DNA from: Pascua guehoae
Taxonomy: Eukaryota; Basidiomycota; Tremellomycetes; Trichosporonales; Trichosporonaceae
Reading direction: 5' to 3'
DNA length: 64,000 nucleotides
Assembly (NCBI GenBank): GCA_001600415.1
Contig: BCJX01000021.1
Coordinates: 248,001-312,000 of the forward strand
Shown here: one piece after another, positions 56,211 to 64,000 of the stretch
Position numbering within the stretch: position 1 is the first letter of the stretch
How the letters are laid out: each line of letters opens with the position of its first letter
Program-made: the position numbers and the translations under genes
The notes under the pieces: generated by a model
Seen by the model: only the letters and a program-made list of their open reading frames with translations
What the model was told of the DNA's origin: nothing
Databases searched by the model: none

Positions 56211-57844
56211 GCCTCGCGAGCGGCGAGCGGCGAGCGAGCGCAGCGAGCGAGTGGGCGCTGGCGACCCTTGGCGGCAAAAAAGAACGGCAGTGAAAACAAG
56301 TGGCCTAGTGGCAGATTCCCCTCCCCCCAAAGTTGCCCAGGCGCGCACGACGTGATCCTGGGCGCGTGTGAATAGTGTAAGAAACCCGAGTGACTCTACT
56401 CGAAAGTGTGTCATATCCATAGATCTATACAGCGTGCGTGCAAAGGCATGCATCAGCTTGCATCGAAAGAGTGTGTGTGGGTGTTGGGTGCAGGTTGAAT
56501 GGCGGTTTGGTGCAGGTTGAAGGGCAGTTGTGGGTGGTTGTGGTGCAGACTGTTTACAGCATGAGCGAGACGCGAGCCCCAAACGCCATCAGGCATTGCC
56601 CGATTCTGAGCGCTAGCCCCCTAACTCGCGCACGGCTACTGAGTGACCAAAACACTGTGAAAGCTACAGCCTGTGGCATAAAGGTTGGCCTGGCGGTGGT
56701 TGCGGCTAGATCCCACTGAGGGGTGTTGAGCAGCTGTACAATCCCACCCTCCACGCCGAGATGTGCTGAGCAGAGATGGAGCAGCTCAATATCACCCTCT
56801 GCGCCTAGCGCCTCTGTGCCACCGGCGTGGCCCGTGATGGCGTACGGCCTGCAGTGTCGCCTGTTCGATTCGTCGACCACGTCCACTGTCGCGATAAGGC
56901 GCCTGGGTCTTGTCCAGCGACGTCTGGTGGGCTATGGCTATGGTAGCCGTCGACCTGTGGATATCAGGTTGAATACTTTTGCAGTTTGGGGTATGCTGAG
57001 GACGACGATGACAAGGGGGGCAGTAGTGTCGGCCAGAGTCCTCGCTGCATGGCTGCAGTGTAGAATGGCAATTGCCACCAAGCTAGCGGGCTGCGTTGAC
57101 AATCCACGACGGTATCACTCGACTCTGAGAACCGGTGAGGACGCAGGCACACAAGCATGCAGGCCCGCAAACACGCAAGGATGCCCAAGCACGCTCAATC
57201 ACAAGCCCAAGCCAGCATATGAGCACAAGCACAAGCCCCAGCCAGCACGAGCACAGCAGGCATCTCCACGACGCGCACGCTTGCATCCTAAGCAAAAGGC
57301 CGTACACTGCCCGAACGCCAACCACTTCCAGCACTATCAAACTCTGCCGTCGACTACACGCTGACGATTACTCTGCGATCGGTACCACTACCCTGCTGAC
57401 ATGACCTCGACTTCTGACCTCTGACCTCGACCTCTGACCTCTGACCTGACCTCTGACCTCGACCTCTGACCTCCGACCTCCAACATCCGACATCCGACAT
57501 CCGACATCCGACACCCAACAGCCGCCGGTGGTGAGCTGGTCAGCCCTGATCGGGCAACAATGTACGTGCTCAAACCCAGGACAGGTCGCCGACTGCCGAT
57601 CCCATCTACAGCACACTGATAAATACCAGGGCACCTCCCAGCCCAGCCCACACGTGTCCCGTCCAGGCCTGTCCGGTGAAAGTGGCAGTGGCACCGCCGC
57701 CACCCAACCATGTGCCACGCAACCATGGATTCCAAATTACTCCCGCCCGATCGACCTTTTCCGACTTTGCGTCTTCATCGTCGTCAACCTCCACATTTCC
57801 CCTCTACCTACACCTCCCTACAACTCGCTTCGACTTGTTCAGCA
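56211..57844. other. Intergenic region with two short tandem-repeat blocks
   Basis: About 1.6 kb between ACC1 and the mS41 gene. It includes a GCGAGCG-type block at 56217-56250 and two repeat blocks at 57400-57511. Open frames of 70-210 codons occur on both strands without recognisable motifs. Confidence 0.5.
57400..57511. repeat. Two adjacent tandem repeats (CTGACCTCGAC type and CATCCGA type)
   Basis: From 57400 to 57480 a unit of the type TCTGACCTCGACC recurs with variants. From 57483 to 57511 CATCCGA repeats four times. Both lie about 0.35 kb before the mS41 start codon. Confidence 0.85.
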
Positions 57845-60185
57845 ATGTTGACCGCCGCCTCGGGCTCGCGTGTTGTGTGCGCTGCGCGCGCCTTTTCGAC
57901 GTCGGCGAGGGTTACGAAGCTGCCGCTCGTCCCGACTGGTGAGTGGCTGTTGGTCTGGGTGTGCCCGGTGTGGTGTGCGGGTGGGGGTGTGGGTGTGGGG
58001 ATGGGGGTCCTTGTCCTCGTCTAGCGTGAACTGGGACCCCTCGTTCGTTACTCGCTCCCTGCCTCGGTCGTTGCGTCTGCTCCCACTCGTCGCTCTCGCT
58101 GCTCGTCGCTCTCGCTGCACTCGTCGCTGCACCATCCCTTTGGTCGCTGCACTCGTCCCTCTCGCCCCTCCCCCTCTCGTTGCCGCACTCGTCGCTGCAC
58201 CCGTCGCCGCGCTCGGCCTTCCGCTCCTCCCTCTGGTCACTGCACTCGTCGCTGCGCTCCTCGTTTGCTTGCCGCTAACACGCAGAGACAACACAAACCC
58301 CCGCCGACCTCCTGGTCGCGATTGGCCGGGGGGCCGACAAGAAGCTCGCCGACAAGGCCGAGAGCTGGGACGCGCTGAATGCGCTCTGGACAAAGGGCGG
58401 GGCGGCGCTCGAGGAGGCCGGGTTGGGGATTAAGGACCGGAGGTGAGTTGCGGGTTGGGTTGGGGGNNNNNNNNNNNNNNNNNNNNNNNNNNNNNNNNNN
58501 NNNNNNNNNNNNNNNNNNNNNNNNNNNNNNNNNNNNNNNNNNNNNNNNNNNNNNNNNNNNNNNNNNNNNNNNNNNNNNNGGGGTGAGCAGGGGCGAACGA
58601 GGGGGTTGGTTTAGGGGTGAGGTTGGGGGGAGGAGAGAGGGGGAGGAGAGAGGGGGAGGAGGAGCCGAGACGATTAGGGAAAGCGAGGGGGGATGAGGGG
58701 GAGGATAAGGGGAGGTAGAGATCGAAGTCGAGGTCGAGGTAGAGATTGAGGTCGAGGTCGAGGTAGAGATTGAGGCCGAGGTCGAGATCGAGGTAGAGGT
58801 CAATTTCGAGGTAGACGCCGGGGTAGACGTCGGGGTCGACGTCGAGTGCATTGTGTGATCCGGTATCTCGGCTCGCCTGGCCGGAGAGCAACCCGGTATC
58901 CAGTCCTTTGGCCACGCGTTAATTACGCGGACGCGGACGCAGCGCGGTCGTGTGATCTCGGGGACTGGGCTGTTGGGCCGTAGCACGACATGGCGGCAAC
59001 AACTCGTGCCCGTGACCAGCCCAGTGACCCGAGTGGCCAGCTCAGGTGGCCCCTCGGCATGGCATAGCGGTGTGGGGTTGGCGCGGGTGTCAGCCCAGTC
59101 GGTATAGGTACTCTGCCATGCGCAGGCTGTACGCCGTGCCCGCGCTGCGCCTGGGTGTATTGCAGGTGTGGTCCCGTCTATTCTCCTCCTTCTCCCCCTC
59201 TATTCTCCCCCTCTATTCTCCCTCTCTATTCTCCCTCTCTCAATCACCTCCATCCCCCCACATCTCATGACATTTCATCCCGCCGACCTCAACTAACCCC
59301 AGGTACATTCTCTGGGCGTTTTCGCGCTACTCGCAGGGCGGAAAGCCGAGCGAGTTTATCCAACCGCCCCGGCCGCCCAAGACGATCCGTGGGTGAGTAC
59401 ACGTGCTGGCTCGGTGCTGCTGGGTGCTACGTGCTACGTGCTAGGAGCGAGGTGCTACGTGCTAGGTGTGGGGTGTTGGATGGTGTCGAGTTGAAGTTGT
59501 GGAGCCGATACGGGCAGCGGGAACTCTGGAGGCTCTGGAGGCTCTGGAAGCTCTGGAGCTCTGGGGCTCTACAGGCTCTGGAAACTGCGGAGGCTCTGGA
59601 AGCTCTGGAAGTTCTGGAGGCTCTGGAACCGCAGGATCGGGGCTCGGGACCCTCTGCTGTTCCCATCTCTTGCCTCGTCGCGGGCGTCGCCGTCGTCGAC
59701 GACGTGTAGGGGTGCTTGCCAGACGGAGACTGGATTGGAGAACGCTGCGATGTCGGGCCGGTCTTGCTTGGCACCTGGAACGCTTTGGACTGTGAACAGG
59801 TGAACAGGCTTCTTCTGCGCGACGCATCAGCCGCGACTTGGGACGTTCCCGCACGCAATGTGGCCAGCCTGCAGCCAAGCCACAGCGCCAGCACGAACAG
59901 CGACTAGTCGTGCAGTTCCGCCCAGCAGTGCATTTTGATCGTGAACGGCGATTGGCACACCCGCAATCTCCCAGCTCCACTTGGTCCTTTACACGCGTAG
60001 ATATCGAGCTGACGCATCTTCTCCTCACGACCCACTCCCGCTCCATGTCATTTTCTCCCCGATACGTGCCACACACCCGCCCTCAACCGTTACCACGTTT
60101 CCGTTGCCACCTGTCCTATTCATCTCTATTGGTATTGTACAGATGGGGCCCGCGTGTGCAGAACGGCGTGCGTGTCAAGAAGTAG
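57845..60185 (+). CDS. FYV4: Mitochondrial small-subunit ribosomal protein mS41 (Fyv4, IGR domain)
   Basis: Exons are 57845-57938, 58286-58442, 59303-59392 and 60143-60185, giving 127 residues (yeast Fyv4 has 130). The first 30 residues form a typical mitochondrial presequence with Arg, Ser and Ala (AARAFSTSARV). The IGR domain follows: LLVAIGRGADKKLADKAESW, then GIKDRRYILWAFSRYSQG across an exon junction. The protein ends in a basic tail (RVQNGVRVKK). It should act in the mitochondrial small ribosomal subunit. Coding is only 384 nt, yet the introns are 347, 860 and 750 nt, each with its own simple or tandem repeats, and intron 2 contains an assembly gap. Confidence 0.88.
58080..58262. repeat. 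CACTCGTCGCTG-type repeats in intron 1 of mS41
   Basis: Variants of CTCGTCGCT and TGCACTCGTCGCTGC recur about ten times in this intron. Confidence 0.75.
58467..58579. other. Assembly gap (113 N) in intron 2 of mS41
   Basis: A run of N flanked by G-rich sequence on both sides (GGGTTGGGGG before, GGGGTGAGCAGGGG after). Confidence 0.98.
58716..58850. repeat. GAGGTCGAGGTAGAGATT-type minisatellite in intron 2 of mS41
   Basis: Variants of the 18-bp unit GAGGTCGAGGTAGAGATT recur about seven times, decaying towards the right end. Confidence 0.85.
59521..59632. repeat. 9-bp GGCTCTGGA repeats in intron 3 of mS41
   Basis: The unit GGCTCTGGA and close variants recur about eleven times. A second short repeat (GTGCTACGTGCTA type) lies just upstream at 59418-59466. 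Confidence 0.85.
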
Positions 60186-61192
60186 ACGAGTGGCCGTGAT
60201 GCATTCTGTTGTTAGCCGTGGGTAAGGGTGCGTGGGGGACGGTGTGGAGCAGAGCGGGGAGGGTGAAGGTAGCGAGAGTGGAGAGGGTAAATGTAGCGAG
60301 AGCGGAGAGGGTAAAGGTAGCGAGAGCGGAGAGGGCAAGAGCATAGAGCGGAGATGTCAAGGGCGGAGAGCGGAGAGAGAGCTCAGAACTGGGGTGTAGT
60401 CCGGGATGTGATGGCGCCAATACGCCGGGCGCAGCAGACCTGGCCAGAGTAGCAAAGCCTGGCCGTCTGCTACAGCTGCCATCGCGCACACAACGCGACG
60501 TGCTACCTCCATAGCTACCCCGACGGCCCGAGCACTCGCTCCATTGACAATATCTGCCATGCCAAGCTGCAGAGGACCGTCCCGCAGTGCGGCAGCAGGT
60601 AATACACCAAGCACGCAACCAACGCCATCTGGACGTCACCTGCGACACCCATGATGGACACCCATGACGGGCACTTGGAGGCACGGCAACCGCCAGACCC
60701 CGTTCACCCCAGTCCAGCCTCTCAGTTCCTGCCGCTAGTCCCAGCCCCAGTCCATCGCAGGGGGTACTGTTGAAGGGGAGATGTGGTCCTAGTGAGAAAC
60801 GAGAATCCCACTGCACAGGCGCTGGCGACAATGACTCTGGGCGCGATCCTTTGCCTCCACAGCTTTCACGCTGAATGCCAGGCCCGTGTTCCGCGTTTCA
60901 CTCGTCGCACACGCGAGCGAGAGCAGGCGAGCAGGCGAGAGGGAGATGTCGAGCACCACGCCGCCCAGCTTTTCCACGCGCTGGCAACGTTCATGGCCGA
61001 CTCACCTGCGCTATGTGTCCCATGTCCTTTGATGTCAGCCGCCGGTCTGATTCCAACAGGGGCGTACAGCGCTACTCACACTCGCTCGTCCTAGTCCTAG
61101 TGCGCTCCCCTGCTCTCCAGTCTCCTCCCCCTTGCGCTGCCCCCATACCAGCTCCCACTCCAACCTTCCGCGCCAACCTTCCTACATCAACC
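60186..61192. other. Intergenic region between convergent mS41 and NCE101
   Basis: About 1 kb. A 24-bp tandem repeat lies near its left end. The remaining sequence shows only short frames without recognisable motifs. Confidence 0.5.
60256..60370. repeat. 24-bp tandem repeat, about four units
   Basis: The unit GAGAGGGTAAAGGTAGCGAG, followed by AGCG, repeats with small changes, then decays into GCGGAGAG sequence. Confidence 0.85.
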
Positions 61193-61510
61193 CTAAACAC
61201 CCTTCTCCACCACCACCGCCTCCTCCTTGACCCCCGCCGCCCCCGCAGCCACCACCGCCGCAGCAGCAGCCGCGTCAATCTCCTGCTGCACCGCCGCAAT
61301 CTCGGCCGCATCACCCGCCTCGGCGGCCGCGGCCCGCTCGTCGCGCAGCTTGGCCGCCTCGCCCCACTGCCATCCCAGGAGGTCGCGGAGGGTATGTCCC
61401 GGCGGCGGCGCGGTGCGCGGGTTCGTCTCGTGGAGGTAGTAGGCGAGGAAGCCGGTGAAGACGCCCAGGAGGGGGTCGAGCGTGCGGCTCAGGAGGTATG
61501 TTTTGGGCAT
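61193..61510 (-). CDS. NCE101: Nce101-family small membrane protein (non-classical export protein)
   Basis: A single exon of 105 residues. The N-terminal half matches Nce101: SRTLDPLLGVFTGFLAYYLHE holds the single membrane helix (about residues 12-28) and is followed by GHTLRDLLGW. Yeast Nce101 is about half this size; here an Ala/Glu-rich tail of about 55 residues is added (runs of AAAAA and a VKEEAVVVEKG end). Nce101 was named for export of proteins lacking a signal peptide; its mechanism is unclear. Confidence 0.8.
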   Translation of the reverse strand: MPKTYLLSRTLDPLLGVFTGFLAYYLHETNPRTAPPPGHTLRDLLGWQWGEAAKLRDERAAAAEAGDAAEIAAVQQEIDAAAAAAVVAAGAAGVKEEAVVVEKGV

Positions 61511-62267
61511 CTCGGGAGAAAAGGGGGGGGGGGGGGTGGTGTTGGTTCAAGGGGTGGTGTTTTTTTCGAGTGGGCCAGAGTTGTGGGCCCGAGTTGCTGC
61601 AGTTGTGGGCTGCTGTTGTGGGTAGGGCAGTGCCGAGGCCGAGGATACGACGACACGGGTCAAAGGCCGAGGACAGGACGCTGCGGCCGAGATCGGGAGC
61701 CGGCGGTGTCACTGAGATCTGTCCGTGGCTACGCACAGAGCAGTGCAGTACTGGTGCAGTGCAGTGGCGCCGGTGCGATGACGAAGGTGTGGTGAGGTGG
61801 TGAGGTGGTGGAGAGGGAGCCGAGGTGGGGCTGGATGACGCCGGTGATGGCGGAATTGTAATGCAGTTTGATGCAGATCGGTCACGGGGTCGGAGCCGGG
61901 AGTCGAGTGGTGCAGTTTGACGCCGGGCGCCGAGGTGCACCAGGGTGAGGGGGGGAGATAGGGGAGCGACTGCGCAATGCCGAGGCAGGCACGTCAGAGG
62001 GCAACCAGAGGCAAGGCAAGGCGCCCAGGCACCTCCACCGCGCGCCACATCCAACTACTCGTGAGTAGTGGCTCTAGTGTAGACGTCAGCCTTTACATTA
62101 CGACGACGCAGTTCGACCACCACCCCACCCACCACTACCACGTTTGTTTGGCCATTTGGCCATTCTCTCGTTCTTGTCCTCTCCTCTCCTCTCTTCCTTA
62201 TCCTACCCACCCACACTCGCTCAACCCCGCTTCACCCTCGCAGGCAGGCCCTGCCCTCGCCTTTATC
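61511..62267. promoter_or_regulatory. Divergent promoter between NCE101 and the sterol acyltransferase gene
   Basis: The 757 nt between opposite start codons must hold both promoters. A CT-rich stretch (TCTCCTCTCCTCTCTTCC) lies at 62180-62198 shortly before the acyltransferase start. A 14-base G-run lies near 61527-61540. Confidence 0.55.
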
Positions 62268-63243
62268 ATGGCTGCCATGTACGTCTCCCCCCATCCCAAC
62301 TCTCGACACCTCCTCACCCACTCGCCCCCCGAGCCCAAACTTACTCGCCACAGTTCCAGTGCAACCTCCTCGGACCCGGTCGACACCGACCTCTCAGCGG
62401 TCGCCACCCGCAAGCGTCCATCGCCCATTTCCCCTCCCCCGCTCCCCAAACGGCCCCACTCCGCCCCGACCGTGTCGCACAGCGACGCCACCCAGACCGA
62501 CTCGGATGTCATCACCATGACCACGACGACGGTCACGACCACCTCGACCGCAACGTCCACCACGACCTCGACGGCCACCGCCTCCTTTCCCGTCCTCAAC
62601 ACGCTCAAGCGCACCGTCAAGACGGACGCGTCGACATCCTCGTCGGCCTCGGTCAGCCTCTACGGCGACGACCCCGACGTCGCCGTCATCTCCACGCCGC
62701 AGGGCACCGTCCGCGTCCGCCCCTACGTCTCGTCTCACGGCGAGCTCAAGCGCCTCCTCAAGTTTACACCGCGCTTTTCGAGCTTTGACCGCGAAAATGA
62801 GCGCAGCCAGCATGACGAGTTTCGTGGCTTCTTTACCCTCTTCTGGATTGGTGAGTGCCTGCCTGGTGGGCGAGGGGGGACCCCCGGGGGGGTGAGGGGG
62901 GGGAGAATGGGAGGGCTGGGGAAGCGAGCGGGCGGGCGAGGGCGAGCGAGTGGGCGGAGGGCGAGCGAACGAGCGAACGGAGGGCGAGGTGGTGGCCGGC
63001 ACCGGGCGCCGGTGGCGGACCGAGCGGCGGGGGGCTATCAGCCGCGTGCTGCGTGCCGCGTGCCGAGTCAGCCGCGTGAGCGTGAGCGTGAGCGTGAGCG
63101 GCATGGGCGTGCAACACGAGACCACGTCCGCAGAGCTCGACAGACGCGACAAGACTGGTGGAGCACCTGGACGGCAGGTGTAAACAAGTGACCCGAATGG
63201 TGCTGACATCCGTGCTCGACTGCTTGATTCGCCACATCACTCC

Positions 63244-63281
<38 letters not shown>

Positions 63282-64000
63282 CCATGCGACCTGCTTGCGA
63301 CCTGCTCTCCCGCCACAGCCCTCGCGCTCATGTTCATCCGCACCTGCCTGCAATCATGGGACGAGAACCGCACACTCCTCTCGCCCACGTTTGGCCGCCT
63401 GATTACCCGCGACGGCGTCGTCCTCGCCCTCGCCGACCTCATCATGGTCTCGAGCATGCTCCTCTGCGTGCCATTTGTCAAGTGCCTCGAGCGCGGCTAC
63501 TTTAGCTACTACTGGACAGGTGTGGTTATCCAGCACACTTTCCAGGCCCTCTTCCTCGCCACCGCCATTGTGTGGGGATACGCCCGCAACTGGTACTGGG
63601 TGCAGGCGGGATTCCTCGTCCTTCGTGAGTCGTGGTCGGTTGCGGCCATGTGGTAGCAGTTGCTAATCGTACCACAGACTCAATGTCGTGTCTCATGAAG
63701 GTGAGCTCGTCGCGACGCCGGCATTAGCTGGCCCTCTGGCCCACTCACTGGCCCCCCTCAGGCCCTCCCAGGCCCACTCACTACCACTCCGCTCACACCC
63801 AGATCCACTCGTACATGTCCCACAACGGCATGCTGTCCACGGTCTATGCCCGCCTCCAGCTCGAGAAGAGCACCTTGGACGCGTACGTTGCGACACTCCC
63901 TGGAGGCCTCGAGGGCGCGCTCGCCGAAGCGGCCGAGCGCCATTCCAAGCTCCAGGAGCTCGAGGACAATGCAGCGGAAATTAGCGCACCATCGACCCCG
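62268..64000 (+). CDS. Sterol O-acyltransferase (Are/ACAT family), 5' part
   Basis: Exons in the window are 62268-62850, 63319-63624, 63679-63701 and 63803 to beyond 64000, about 370 residues. The N-terminal 190 residues are hydrophilic, with Thr-rich low complexity (TMTTTTVTTTSTATSTTTST), like the cytosolic head of fungal Are proteins. The family blocks then begin: FRGFFTLFWI, ALALMFIRTCLQSWDENRTL, WGYARNWYWVQAGFLVLHSM and LMKIHSYMSHNGMLSTVYAR, matching the HS..LMK.HSY segment of Are1/Are2. The enzyme esterifies sterols with fatty acyl-CoA in the ER, making storage esters. The catalytic His and Asn motifs of this MBOAT family lie beyond the window. Intron 1 (468 nt) holds a (CAA)n run at 63243-63281 and a GTGAGC repeat at 63075-63100. 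Confidence 0.9.
63243..63281. repeat. (CAA)13 microsatellite in an intron
   Basis: An uninterrupted CAA trinucleotide run of about 39 nt, 38 nt before the acceptor of intron 1 of the sterol acyltransferase gene. Confidence 0.95.

Noticed and set aside
49860..56582. Very long antisense open frames (over 1000 codons each) across ACC1
   Set aside because: They mirror the ACC1 codons. Strong C-ending codon bias with many GAN and GTC codons leaves the opposite strand free of stops, and the translations are repetitive Val/Leu/Asp-rich strings without domains.
63243..63281. Regular CAA run considered as a CRISPR-like or protein-repeat array
   Set aside because: It is a simple trinucleotide microsatellite inside an intron, with no spacers. 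No CRISPR array or prokaryotic feature exists in this eukaryotic window.

Overview
The window is nuclear DNA of a basidiomycetous yeast. Genes are GC-rich and cut by many introns, mostly 34-110 nt with GTNNGT donors and CTRAC-type branch sites, although several small genes carry introns of 200-860 nt. The proteins are fungal: a full-length fused acetyl-CoA carboxylase, a Tel1/ATM kinase, Mob2, Sft2, Nce101 and an Are-type sterol acyltransferase. This points to Tremellomycetes, most likely Trichosporonales; that placement is inference from gene structure and protein style, not from a marker gene. All exon models were built by hand from reading frames, splice signals and family knowledge, and no search was run.

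Layout. 1-5.0 kb: the 3' end of an unrecognised leucine-zipper protein (+), then an amino-acid permease (+). 5.0-8.5 kb: a small Cys-rich gene (-) and repeat-rich DNA with a 470-N gap. 8.5-18.2 kb: SRP9 (-) divergent from MOB2 (+), MAK16 (-) divergent from an Fmp32/MCUR1-like mitochondrial protein (+), then a phosphopantetheinyl transferase (-). 18.2-28.1 kb: repeat-rich DNA, an alpha-glucoside-type sugar transporter (-), 3.6 kb without a supported protein gene (a tRNA-Cys-like locus, a small gap, a 36-bp perfect palindrome), then a GH31 alpha-xylosidase (+) facing away from the transporter. 28.3-39.6 kb: a SIKE/FGFR1OP2-family coiled-coil protein (-) head-to-head with an 11-exon TEL1 (+). 40.0-47.5 kb: a seven-helix membrane protein with a long Pro-rich tail (-), WDR83/MORG1 (-), SFT2 (-) and an SDS3-like Sin3/HDAC subunit (+). 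49.0-56.2 kb: ACC1 (+). 57.8-64.0 kb: mS41/FYV4 (+), NCE101 (-) and the 5' part of a sterol O-acyltransferase (+) running off the end.

Most genes are independent housekeeping functions: lipid synthesis (ACC1, sterol acyltransferase), secretion and membrane traffic (SRP9, SFT2, NCE101), ribosome biogenesis (MAK16), mitochondria (mS41, Fmp32-like) and signalling or checkpoint (TEL1, MOB2, WDR83, SIKE). The one plausible functional pair is the divergent sugar transporter and alpha-xylosidase. I found no clear new multi-gene system. The least expected items are the palindrome in the transporter/xylosidase intergenic region, a diverged dispersed repeat with tRNA-like B boxes, tiny coding exons (6 and 11 nt) beside very large minisatellite-filled introns in small genes, and two proteins I could not place in a family.
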